Positions 16,992 through 25,204 of a stretch of DNA of 64,000 nt are shown in pieces. Numbering within the stretch: position 1 is the first letter of the stretch; each line of letters opens with the position of its first letter. The notes below the pieces were generated by a model, which searched no databases, was not told the DNA's origin, and worked only from the letters and a program-made list of their open reading frames with translations. Made by a program: the position numbers and the translations under genes. Source of the DNA: Cyclobacteriaceae bacterium. Lineage in GTDB: Bacteria > Bacteroidota > Bacteroidia > Cytophagales > Cyclobacteriaceae. The stretch lies in contig JAEUUF010000013.1 of assembly GCA_016787645.1 (NCBI GenBank), positions 496,001-560,000 of the forward strand, in the 5' to 3' direction.

Positions 16992-19157
16992 TCAGGCAAC
17001 CGTTCCTGCCCCGGCATTGGATACCGCCTTAAGGTCGACAGTCGGTTTGTTTTCCGAATGCCGCTTGTCGTTAGGCTTGGCAAGCTTGTCGGGGAACTGG
17101 ACGATGAACTCCGTGTATTTCTCGTCGGTGGAGATGAGGTTGATTTCGCCACCCAGTTTCTCGGTGGCCAATTTGGCCAGGTACAGGCCGATGCCCCCGG
17201 TATCGGACCGCTCGGAGGCACGCACAAACATTTGGAAGATCTTTTCGCGGTTCATCCGGGATATCCCCACGCCGTTGTCCATGACGCGAGCAGTGGCTTT
17301 GCCGTCCTCCATGCCTACCTGGATGCGCACAAACGACTGAATACGTTCGGAGTCGTTGTAGTACTTAACCGCATTATCAATCAGGTTCTCCAGGATCAGC
17401 CGCACCATATCCCGGTCGGAGATCAATTGGGTATCGGGGGCAACCTCGTAATCGATCTTGATCTTTGCCGGGATGCCCTTTTTCACTTCCAGGGTCAGGA
17501 TCTCCTGGATGATGGGTTCGAAGTGAATGGGTTCGGGCTTCAATTCAGCATGGTTGATCCGGTTGACGATCAGCAGCCGGGTAAGGATCATGTTGAGCTT
17601 TTCTGCCGTGAGATCCAGTTTGCTGAGGTAGCCAAGGGCCTTATCGTCCTTGACATCCATGATGGCGAGGTTGACCATGCCCTTGAGGCTGGCCAGCGGA
17701 CCGCGGATATCATGGCTGGTTTTGTAGATGAAGTTATCGAGCTCGTCGTTGACTTTTACCAGCTGTTCGTTGGTATCCACCAGCTCCTTGGTTTTCTCTT
17801 CCACGAGGTGGTCGAGGAACTTGTTGTGGTCCTCGATAATCTGCTTGGCGGAGGCCAATTCCGCGTTTACAGCCCTGATTTTGCGGTAGTTGAGGTAGAC
17901 CACAATGACCAAGGCGGTGATGAGGGATACCACAATCCCGAGCAAAACGTTCATCGAACGCTGCTGCGTGATGACCTGTTCATTCAGTGCGAGGATGCTG
18001 TTTTTTTCGGCGATGATGGCTAGGTTTTCACGTTGGGCATATTGAGCCTGGACACGGGAGAGGTTGGAGATGACGCGCTCGTTGAAAATACTGTCAGTAA
18101 GTTCATTCACTCTCTTAAGGTAATAACTCGCCTGCTTGTAATCATCCAATGCTGTGAAGTATTCTGCTTCAAGACGATAGAAGCTTTTGAGAATTTCCCT
18201 GTAGTCGGTCATTTCCCTGATCGTTGAAGCGATCTCTAAGTACTTCTTTGCCTTTTCATAATCCTTCAAAATAAGTGCAATCTTTGAAAGTCTTAGGAGG
18301 TTCTCCATCCTAAATCTTGTATCCCCAATGCGGATTGCAATCTTGTAGGAAGCCTCGAAATGCTCTTCTGAGGGCTTTAGTTGGTTTCTAAAAAACAGTG
18401 AACTTCCCAAACCATACTCAGCTTGCATGGCAACTTCATTGTCACAATCAGTACCACAACTACTCAAAGCACTTTCAAAATATTCTTGGGCTTTCTGAAA
18501 TGCGAATAGCTCATTGTAACATAAACCAATATTAATCAGCAGGCCAATATTGACAGCAGTCCCCGCTTGTCTATATGATTCCTGGGCTTTGAGATCATAA
18601 TCCAAAGCAAGATCAAATGTGCCCATTTTGTAATGGACCAACCCAATATTCATTAGAGCTGTCGCAATTTTCTCTTTGTCGCCTTCCTTTTCGCGGAGCA
18701 CAAGTGATTCGAAGTTATATTCCAATGCTTTGTCATATTCTGCGCGAAAAGTGTGACATAATGCAAGGGTATTAAGTATTCTGGCTAACTCACCATCCAT
18801 TTTCAGCTTCTGTGCAAGAGGCTTAATTACTTGGAGCAGTTCAATGGCGTCCTCCGATTTGTGCACCCTTCTCAACAGCTGACCTGTCAGCCGTCCTGAA
18901 ACAACCACTAAGGAATCATTCCCATCTTTTTTTGCCAATGAGTGTGCTTCTTGTGAATACTTCAATGCCTCCTTATTGTCCACATCAAATAGTTCGTAAG
19001 CCAGTCCCCAAAGTATATAGTACCGATTGACGTCCCCACTTCGGCTAAGTTCTGACTTCAGGGAATCAATTTTCGCCTGACTTTGCGCCTGTGCGCCCGT
19101 CTGAACGGCGATTAGGAACCAGAGGATTGAGGAAAAAATGCCAGTCTTATGGTACAC
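16992..19157 (-). CDS. TPR-containing membrane sensor histidine kinase
   Basis: 721 residues from a GTG at 19157, which puts a signal peptide first (GIFSSILWFLIAVQTGAQA). A TTG at 19247 would add 30 residues before it. Domains in order: about 380 residues of TPR helices (for example ALEYNFESLVLREKEGD, ALMNIGLVHYKMG), presumably periplasmic; one membrane segment (MNVLLGIVVSLITALVIVVYL); a coiled coil; a DHp domain with phospho-acceptor His482 (TSHDIRGPLASL); and an HATPase domain with N-box LENLIDNAVKYY, DNGVGI and GGIGLYLAK. It ends about 230 bases before metG. No regulator is adjacent; the nearest is at 21938. Confidence 0.9.
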   Translation of the reverse strand: MYHKTGIFSSILWFLIAVQTGAQAQSQAKIDSLKSELSRSGDVNRYYILWGLAYELFDVDNKEALKYSQEAHSLAKKDGNDSLVVVSGRLTGQLLRRVHKSEDAIELLQVIKPLAQKLKMDGELARILNTLALCHTFRAEYDKALEYNFESLVLREKEGDKEKIATALMNIGLVHYKMGTFDLALDYDLKAQESYRQAGTAVNIGLLINIGLCYNELFAFQKAQEYFESALSSCGTDCDNEVAMQAEYGLGSSLFFRNQLKPSEEHFEASYKIAIRIGDTRFRMENLLRLSKIALILKDYEKAKKYLEIASTIREMTDYREILKSFYRLEAEYFTALDDYKQASYYLKRVNELTDSIFNERVISNLSRVQAQYAQRENLAIIAEKNSILALNEQVITQQRSMNVLLGIVVSLITALVIVVYLNYRKIRAVNAELASAKQIIEDHNKFLDHLVEEKTKELVDTNEQLVKVNDELDNFIYKTSHDIRGPLASLKGMVNLAIMDVKDDKALGYLSKLDLTAEKLNMILTRLLIVNRINHAELKPEPIHFEPIIQEILTLEVKKGIPAKIKIDYEVAPDTQLISDRDMVRLILENLIDNAVKYYNDSERIQSFVRIQVGMEDGKATARVMDNGVGISRMNREKIFQMFVRASERSDTGGIGLYLAKLATEKLGGEINLISTDEKYTEFIVQFPDKLAKPNDKRHSENKPTVDLKAVSNAGAGTVA

Positions 19158-19271
19158 AGGTGATTTTGGCCAAAATATTACATGACACAGGTTTCCCTCC
19201 GTCCGCAATCTTTGGGCAATTGTTTCACGGCAAGAAGAATAATTCAACCCAAAAAACCAAAACTCAATACT

Positions 19272-19400
19272 ATGAGAAAACTGATTTACATCGCCATCCT
19301 ATCGATTGTTACTGCCATGAGCGTAACCGCATGTACAGAACAAGAAGTGAAGCCACGTGATGGCGGGCCTGCCGGCAACGGATCTGACCCTAAAGGTTAA
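19272..19400 (+). CDS. Very small lipoprotein peptide
   Basis: 42 residues. The first 20 form a lipoprotein signal with lipobox SVTAC, leaving a 22-residue mature peptide rich in Gly, Pro, Asp and Lys, ending GGPAGNGSDPKG. It reads divergently from the TPR kinase gene with about 114 bases between. It has no recognisable family. Position next to two TPR sensors suggests, but does not prove, a link to signalling. Confidence 0.6.
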   Translation: MRKLIYIAILSIVTAMSVTACTEQEVKPRDGGPAGNGSDPKG

Positions 19401-19440
19401 TTCACAGATTCTGCAAAAAATCTATTCAAAATAATTAGAT

Positions 19441-19593
19441 ATGAAAACAAAAATTATTCTCGCGGTCCTCGCAACAGCAGCCATTATTTCGTTTGGATCC
19501 ACCCGCATATCCAAAGTAACTAAGCCTGGTGTTCATGCAAGTGCCACAGCCTCAACCGGCACTGCCGGCGGCTTCGCAGCTGAGGACAAGTAA
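19441..19593 (+). CDS. Very small exported peptide
   Basis: 50 residues, beginning ATG AAA ACA AAA. The first 20 residues form a signal-like stretch (KTKIILAVLATAAIISFGS), followed by a Thr/Ala/Gly-rich segment that ends GGFAAEDK. It starts 40 bases after the stop of the 42-residue lipopeptide and is followed at 19610 by a strong terminator, which supports a two-gene transcript. No family is recognised. Confidence 0.6.
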   Translation: MKTKIILAVLATAAIISFGSTRISKVTKPGVHASATASTGTAGGFAAEDK

Positions 19594-19609
19594 GAAAGGA
19601 GCCTCATTG

Positions 19610-19653
19610 GACCAGCAGCCAGGGAAACCTCCCCTGGCTGCTGGTCTATTTTT
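19610..19653 (+). terminator. Rho-independent terminator after the two small peptide genes
   Basis: A perfect 15-base stem (GACCAGCAGCCAGGG / CCCTGGCTGCTGGTC) followed by TATTTTT. It overlaps the last base of the convergent TPR gene's stop codon. Only the plus side has the T-run. Confidence 0.92.
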
Positions 19654-21190
19654 GCCCGTCCGTGAGGAACTGGTTAACAACAACCGTCATTTGAGCGGTT
19701 ACTGCTTCCGCCTTGGAAAAATATAGACCTGCATTTCCGGGCTGATCAATCTTACCCAAGTTTACAAGTCCTTGGAGGGTGTTCAGGTGGCTCATCAGTT
19801 CCCCGCCCACTTTGGCCTTGATCATCTTCTGTTCCGCCACGCTATGCTGCAGTGCGTCCCGCTGATGCCCGAGTTCCCGGGTTCGTTCCGCCACCCGTAC
19901 ATCGAGCAGTTGGTTGATCTTCTGCTTCTTCCGGTTGGCCCGGAAGAGTTCAATGGCCAGGATCACCACCACCACCAGCAAGCCGGAGACCACCAGGATA
20001 AAAGTCTGCTGCTTACCCAGCGCGTCATTCTTCAGGGCCAAAATGCTGGCCTGGCTCCGTATCTTCAGTTCATTCTCCCGTTGCGCGAAGGCTATTTGAA
20101 CTTCTCTGATTCGCGCTTTATTGGCTCCATGGTACAGCGAGTCCCGGAGTATTGTGTGTTGTTCAAAGGCCTGTACCGCTTGCTCACTTTTTCCTACCCT
20201 TGCCAAGTGCCTGGCCCTCTGTTTTAATACTTCGAGCCTTAGAAATGGAAAGTCAGCGCTTCTACTGATTGAATCTGCACAATTAACAAATTTCTCACTG
20301 GCTGCCAGGTTATTTCTTTCCAAAGCTATCTGGGAAAGCAGGGTATAACTTAATGTCCATGACCACTTATTAACCATATGCGCAGCTTGTGGGATCGCAA
20401 GATTTGCATAATACTCAGCGGAGTCTAATTGTTCGGATGCAAATAGCGAAGTGGCAAAATCATTATACAATTGGGAGGTGACACCGTGATCCGTTGACAA
20501 CTTATCTAGAGAAATTGCTCTTCTGAAATAAAAATTAGCTGAATCGTAATTTCGAAGTTCATAGAACGAACTCGCAATGGTCATGTAACCCCTAATAAGC
20601 TCATAGTCCGAAGGTGGAAGAATACTCAATCCTCTCTTCGAATATTCAATAGCAAGTTTGTAATCATTCAGTTTGTAGTGAATAAGGCCAATGTTCACAA
20701 GAGAAACGACAATTCCCGCCTTATCGTGATCTTGTTCTTTTAGGATCAGTGATTCGTAATTATACTTAAGCGCCTCATCATATTTCTCCTTAAACAGGCA
20801 TGCAAGCCCCAAAGAGTTCAACAGCATCTTGGTGTATTTCCGGTAATCATTCCTTTTCGCGACCGGCAGCAACAGAGAAGACACTTCAATCGACCGGTCC
20901 ACCTTCCCCACTCTTCGAAGCAATTGCCCGTACGTAGTGCCCACCTTGACGATTTGCAGGCTGTCGCCCCGCTTCCAGACTTCCTGGTAGGCGCGCTCCG
21001 CGTAAAACACGGCCTGGCCGTTGTCGATATCAAACAACTCGTAGGCAATGCCCCATAGTACCTCCGCCCGGTCGGCGGTGGCATGCGTCTGCAGCACGCG
21101 CAAGAGCGAATCTACTTTTGGATTGCTGGCCTGGAGGCGTACGGGGCCGGCCAGGAGGACCAGGACCAGAAGGGGTTGTACGATTTTCAT
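19646..21190 (-). CDS. TPR sensor-like protein lacking a kinase domain
   Basis: 514 residues, clearly a paralogue of the TPR kinase at 16992: both share LWG(L/I)AYELFD(V/I)DN and GQLLRRV near the N-terminus, TPR helices, one membrane segment (residues about 390-410) and a coiled coil (VAERTRELGHQRDALQ). The region after the coil aligns with the kinase's DHp domain (LQGLVNL versus LKGMVNL), but the phospho-acceptor His482 aligns with Gly463. There is no ATPase domain at all; the gene stops 36 residues after that motif. A non-catalytic partner or decoy for the intact kinase is an inference. Confidence 0.85.
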   Translation of the reverse strand: MKIVQPLLVLVLLAGPVRLQASNPKVDSLLRVLQTHATADRAEVLWGIAYELFDIDNGQAVFYAERAYQEVWKRGDSLQIVKVGTTYGQLLRRVGKVDRSIEVSSLLLPVAKRNDYRKYTKMLLNSLGLACLFKEKYDEALKYNYESLILKEQDHDKAGIVVSLVNIGLIHYKLNDYKLAIEYSKRGLSILPPSDYELIRGYMTIASSFYELRNYDSANFYFRRAISLDKLSTDHGVTSQLYNDFATSLFASEQLDSAEYYANLAIPQAAHMVNKWSWTLSYTLLSQIALERNNLAASEKFVNCADSISRSADFPFLRLEVLKQRARHLARVGKSEQAVQAFEQHTILRDSLYHGANKARIREVQIAFAQRENELKIRSQASILALKNDALGKQQTFILVVSGLLVVVVILAIELFRANRKKQKINQLLDVRVAERTRELGHQRDALQHSVAEQKMIKAKVGGELMSHLNTLQGLVNLGKIDQPGNAGLYFSKAEAVTAQMTVVVNQFLTDGQK

Positions 21191-21256
21191 GACGATCGCA
21201 TTTTCAGTTTCTTAAGCCGGCCGCATTCTCCAATCTTTGCATAAACCGACTGACCA

Positions 21257-21931
21257 ATGTTTCCTGTCTACAAGTCCCAGGCAGCGTTTGACGAAGAGGT
21301 CTCACGCCAGGCCATGGAGGCCACCGAACAAATCATCGCGGAAATGGGCGCCGAAATCCACGATGACCTCATCCAACGCCTCTCTGTTCTCCGCCTTTAC
21401 CTCGATCGCCTCCACCGTGCCAAGGGCGATGCTGCCGCTACCGAAGCCCTCATCACCAGCATGAGTGCCGACTTCCAGGATGTCGTTGACTCGGTCCGCC
21501 TCATTTCCCGCCGCCTCATGCCGGTGAGCATGGAGAACGACTCCCTCGAACAACGCATCCGCACCCTCTGCCAAAACATGGAACGCCCCGGGGGCGGAAC
21601 CATTCACTTCAGTCAAAGCGGCCAGGAACTGCCTGTCCAGGAACGAAATGCCATTCACATCCTCCGCATCATCCAGGAACTCGTCAACAATGCCATCAAA
21701 CATTCCTCTGCCTGGCACATTGAAATCCGCTTGTCCTGGAATGGCCCTTCCCTGCTCGTGGAAGTAGAAGACGATGGCACCGCCTTTGCCAAACTGGACG
21801 ACCGAATCTCCATCCTAAAAACAAAGAACAACAGCCTGCGCATGCGATCCAACATCCTCCAGGCGCCGATCACTTTCTCTCAAGGCAACCGGGGGCTTTG
21901 CGCCCGGCTCATTTATACCGCGCCCAAGTAG
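21257..21931 (+). CDS. Soluble HisKA_3-type histidine kinase
   Basis: 224 residues with no membrane segment. It begins with a helical DHp domain holding EIHDDLIQRL, whose His35 is the likely phospho-acceptor (H-D-x pattern of the NarL/DesK class). An ATPase region follows with N-box QELVNNAIKHS and a D-box VEDDGTAF. The later glycine-rich box is poor (NSLRMRSNI where GLxGM.ER is usual), so activity is not certain. It starts 66 bases from the divergent TPR gene and ends 6 bases before the end of the convergent NarL-type regulator, its probable partner. Confidence 0.8.
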   Translation: MFPVYKSQAAFDEEVSRQAMEATEQIIAEMGAEIHDDLIQRLSVLRLYLDRLHRAKGDAAATEALITSMSADFQDVVDSVRLISRRLMPVSMENDSLEQRIRTLCQNMERPGGGTIHFSQSGQELPVQERNAIHILRIIQELVNNAIKHSSAWHIEIRLSWNGPSLLVEVEDDGTAFAKLDDRISILKTKNNSLRMRSNILQAPITFSQGNRGLCARLIYTAPK

Positions 21932-21937
21932 TCTCCT

Positions 21938-22570
21938 TCACAGGATTCCATTCCGGTATGCGTAAGCCAGCAAAGAGGCCGTGTTGGGAACGCCCAGCTT
22001 TTTCAGCAGCCTCGTCCGATACGTCTCCGTAGTGGCCTCCGACATCTTCATCTTGAAAGCCACTTCTTTCGTCGTCAGGCCGCTCGAGATCACCTGGATG
22101 AGTTCACTTTCCTGATACGACAGCGAAATCGGCGGCACATGATCCCACCGGTAAGCATTCAATTCAATAATACGGGTGATTTTTTCCTGGAAATAATGAC
22201 CGGTAGCCATCACCTCCCGTATAGCCCTGGATACTTCGGTGTACCCGTCCAACTTGAAGACAATACCACTCACTCCTGCCTTGAGTAGGTTGACAACCAA
22301 CTCCACTCCCTCCAGTCCGGTGACGGCGATGACCTTGGGCGCCGCTGGCCGGTTAAGCACACTTCCAATCAGATCGGGGCCCTTCACTCCAGGAAGGCGT
22401 ACGTCGAGAAGAATAATGTCCAGTGGATGGGCATTTACTTGCTGAAAAAACTCCTGGGAATTTCCCGCTTCATAAATGTTGGCAACAAAATCTTCCTTCT
22501 CGAGCAGTGCCCGCAGGCCCTGGCGGATCAGCATTTCATCGTCAACCAGTAGAATATTAACTCTTTTCAT
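21938..22570 (-). CDS. NarL/FixJ-type response regulator
   Basis: 210 residues. The receiver domain has the acidic pair at VDDE (residues 9-12), phospho-acceptor Asp56 in ILLDVRLPG, a conserved Thr in AVTG and Lys in IVFKLDG. The C-terminal LuxR-type helix-turn-helix reads LTTKEVAFKMKMSEATTETYRTRLLKKLGV. HisKA_3-class kinases usually pair with this class, so the soluble kinase at 21257 is the likely partner, though the multi-TM kinase upstream on the same strand (22669) may also act on it. Confidence 0.92.
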   Translation of the reverse strand: MKRVNILLVDDEMLIRQGLRALLEKEDFVANIYEAGNSQEFFQQVNAHPLDIILLDVRLPGVKGPDLIGSVLNRPAAPKVIAVTGLEGVELVVNLLKAGVSGIVFKLDGYTEVSRAIREVMATGHYFQEKITRIIELNAYRWDHVPPISLSYQESELIQVISSGLTTKEVAFKMKMSEATTETYRTRLLKKLGVPNTASLLAYAYRNGIL

Positions 22571-22668
22571 CAGGTAGGTGGCGTCGGAATTTTGCCGTCA
22601 GCCATGGGATAAAGATATTCACCCGCACCATTCGAGGGTATCTGGTTTTCCTGACAATTTTTCCCGGC

Positions 22669-24015
22669 TTATACCTTGGAAGGGGCAGAATCGCGCAAAT
22701 GCAGCCGGAAGGTAGTGCCCTCGCCCGGGGTGCTTACCACCTCAATCCGTCCACCCATCGCCATCACGTGGGTCTTCACCAGGTATAATCCGAGGCCTTT
22801 GCCGTCTACGTGGCTGTGAAAGCGGCCGTAGAGGGTAAACAGTTTATCGCCATAGGTGTCCATGTCAATACCCAAACCATTGTCACTGACCGACAAGCAT
22901 ACTTCACCCTCTTCACGGGAGGACCGAATTGAGATAACTGGTGGCCGTTCAGGGTGCCGGTACTTGATGGCGTTACTAATCAGGTTCATCAGTATGCTAT
23001 CCATCAGGGGTCGGACCGTATGAATGACGGCAACTTCCGTAAAGTCGGTATCCAGCCGCGCACCGGTCTCATTTAATTCCCGTTCAAGGCTGACCCTTAC
23101 TAACTGTACTTCTTCCTTCAGATCCAAAGGCACCAGCAAAGCATGGCTGGGTTTACGAATCTCGAGGATCGTGCTCAGGTCACGCACCACCCGGTCAAGT
23201 TCACGGGAAGTGGCGATCATATTCATGCAGATTTGTTCTACGTCCTCCTTCTTGCCTGCGCTCACCTCCAGCAAATGCCCAAGGCCAAGCAGGGTGGCCA
23301 CCGGGGCCCGGAGGTTGTGGGATGAAATGAAGGCAAACTGCTCCAGTTGTTGATTATAATCCAACAGTTCGCGGGTTCGCTTCTCGACCTCCGCTTCCAA
23401 ACTCTCGTTGTGCTTTTCAATGATCGCCTGCTGCTCCTGAATTGTCGAAAGCAACCGCGATCCCTGCCCGTGAAATACATACGTTGTGGACAGGATAATC
23501 GCTACCAGGCCGATGGTCAATGAAGCTGTCAACAAATCACTGGAGGGTGCCCTCCAACGGGAAGGAATATCATAGATTCCATCCAAAAGGTAGGTCACTA
23601 TGACCAAGCTAATGCAGACGGCACACCAAAACAGTGCCGTTCGTTGCCCCAACAGCATCAACGCCAACACTGGGATGAATGCCAGCCATGGCATAACAAA
23701 GGATTTGATGCCTCCCGAAAAAAAAGTCAGGAGAGCCACAGTAACCCAACACACCAGGATAAAAAATTGGGCCACCCACCATTGGTCTTTTACGCGTCTG
23801 AGCGTCCAAAGCTGACCGAGAAAAAGAACGGTCACAATGATCATCCCATACCGTGCGGCAAGAAATCCGGTGAAGAACGTGTTCACCCAATAGCCAATCG
23901 CAAAGAGAATAGAAACCAGGGTGAACTTGACCAGTAGCCTTGCGCGGAAATGATAAATCCCGGTCACGGTAAGGTTCCGCAGGAAATAATCTTCAAGGAT
24001 GGTAAGTGCCTTCAT
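22669..24015 (-). CDS. Multi-TM sensor histidine kinase
   Basis: 448 residues. Six hydrophobic segments lie within residues 27-182, giving a membrane sensor with no large external loop. Then come a coiled coil (ESLEAEVEKRTRELLDYNQQLEQF), a DHp domain with His233 (ISSHNLRAPVATL) and an HATPase domain with N-box MNLISNAIKYRH, DNGLGID and GKGLGLYLVKTH. It lies upstream of the NarL-type regulator on the same strand with a 98-base gap, so both may be co-transcribed. This class more often pairs with single-domain or LytTR regulators, so the pairing is uncertain. Confidence 0.9.
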   Translation of the reverse strand: MKALTILEDYFLRNLTVTGIYHFRARLLVKFTLVSILFAIGYWVNTFFTGFLAARYGMIIVTVLFLGQLWTLRRVKDQWWVAQFFILVCWVTVALLTFFSGGIKSFVMPWLAFIPVLALMLLGQRTALFWCAVCISLVIVTYLLDGIYDIPSRWRAPSSDLLTASLTIGLVAIILSTTYVFHGQGSRLLSTIQEQQAIIEKHNESLEAEVEKRTRELLDYNQQLEQFAFISSHNLRAPVATLLGLGHLLEVSAGKKEDVEQICMNMIATSRELDRVVRDLSTILEIRKPSHALLVPLDLKEEVQLVRVSLERELNETGARLDTDFTEVAVIHTVRPLMDSILMNLISNAIKYRHPERPPVISIRSSREEGEVCLSVSDNGLGIDMDTYGDKLFTLYGRFHSHVDGKGLGLYLVKTHVMAMGGRIEVVSTPGEGTTFRLHLRDSAPSKV

Positions 24016-24086
24016 GATCCGGAGGGGGTGAATTTACACAATCCAAGGCCAAGAGGCCAATGGGCAATTTGCTAACTTAGTTGCGC

Positions 24087-24824
24087 ATGTGCTATCACAA
24101 ACAGGACACCGCCACGATGGAGCAGCTGCTGGTGCGCTATGAAAATATTCTGGACACGGTCCCCTTCGTTCCCACCTACTACGAGAATGGTTTTGATTTC
24201 AAGGCTTCGCCGATCATTACCGCTTCCAAGCCCCGCTCATTCCAACTCATGCAATGGGGCCTTATTCCCTGGTGGTCGAAGTCAGCTGAAGAAGCGGGTG
24301 AAATCCGAATGCGTACGCTAAATTCCATCAGCGAGGAGATGTATGAAAAGCCTGCCTTCCGAGACGCAGCCAAAGAGGGTAAGCGCTGTCTCATTCCCTG
24401 CACCGGGTTTTTTGAATGGCGGTGGTTCAAAGGTGGAAAAGTTAAATACCCCTACTTCATCCATCATCGGAAAGAATCTATTTTCAGTCTCGCTGGATTG
24501 TGGTCGTCCTGGACGGACAAAAGCACTGGTGAGATGCGTGATACCTATAGCGTCCTCACGACGCGCGCCAACCCCTTGCTGGAGAAGATTCACAACAGCA
24601 AGAAGCGTATGCCCGTCATTCTCTCGCGCGAATTTGAAAAAGACTGGCTCAATCCACTGCTTACAAAGGCAGATATACTCGCCCTCTGTGAACCCATCGC
24701 TGACAGCCAGCTTGAAGCCTACACGATCAGCAAAATGATTACCGACCGAAAAGTGGAGAACAAGGATGTGCCAGCGATCTGTCGGCCATTTGACTACCCG
24801 GAGCTGGCACTAATGGATGCCTAG
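24087..24824 (+). CDS. SRAP/HMCES family abasic-site protein (YedK type)
   Basis: 245 residues from the ATG at 24087, which makes Cys the second residue (MCYHKQDT). The family needs this because Cys2 forms a thiazolidine link with abasic sites in single-stranded DNA. Other signatures are the arginine-rich RMRTLNSISE, CLIPCTGFFEWRW and the His of IHNSKKRMPVIL. It acts in replication-linked DNA protection. A TAACTTAG element lies 6 bases before the ATG, so the leader is very short. Confidence 0.92.
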   Translation: MCYHKQDTATMEQLLVRYENILDTVPFVPTYYENGFDFKASPIITASKPRSFQLMQWGLIPWWSKSAEEAGEIRMRTLNSISEEMYEKPAFRDAAKEGKRCLIPCTGFFEWRWFKGGKVKYPYFIHHRKESIFSLAGLWSSWTDKSTGEMRDTYSVLTTRANPLLEKIHNSKKRMPVILSREFEKDWLNPLLTKADILALCEPIADSQLEAYTISKMITDRKVENKDVPAICRPFDYPELALMDA

Positions 24825-24855
24825 AAGCATCTCAGCTTCTGTGGAACAGAGACAC

Positions 24856-25152
24856 TCAACCACGTTTTCCCCTGGGTACACTATTTCGTTCAACCACATA
24901 AAATAACAACTTCACAAACGTCGCATTCAGTGCATTTCGGCACAGGATTTCGTTAAGGACGGGGTTGATAAATGTGTTGCCGAACTTGATGAAGGCATCC
25001 ATCTCGCTTGTGGTCCTTGGCTGTCGAACGAGGTAGTCCTCAAATTTCTTGCGCCAGGCTTTGTCATTGAACCCAAACCGAGCCTTCAACTCTTTGAAAA
25101 CCAAATCGATGTGCATAGGCTCGAAATGGTCGGAAATGAGTTGGGGGATCAT
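24856..25152 (-). CDS. Conserved-looking small protein, function unknown
   Basis: 98 residues from the ATG at 25152. The chain looks all-helical and basic (IDLVFKELKARFGF, AWRKKFEDYLVRQ, ALNATFVKLLFYVVERN) with no signal peptide or metal motif. I do not recognise a family. It lies convergent to the SRAP gene and just downstream of sppA on the same strand, 52 bases after its stop. Confidence 0.5.
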   Translation of the reverse strand: MIPQLISDHFEPMHIDLVFKELKARFGFNDKAWRKKFEDYLVRQPRTTSEMDAFIKFGNTFINPVLNEILCRNALNATFVKLLFYVVERNSVPRGKRG

Positions 25153-25204
25153 AGTGACCCCCAATTACTAAATTTTTTAGCAAAAGACCAACTGGAGAAT
25201 ATTC

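Noticed and set aside
19158-19247. TTG start of the TPR kinase at 19247
   Set aside because: It would put 30 polar residues before the signal peptide; GTG 19157 gives a clean one. Not fully excluded.
19401-19645. Missing ATPase domain of the TPR pseudo-sensor in another frame after its stop
   Set aside because: Only a terminator and the oppositely oriented peptide genes occupy the space, so it is not a simple frameshift.
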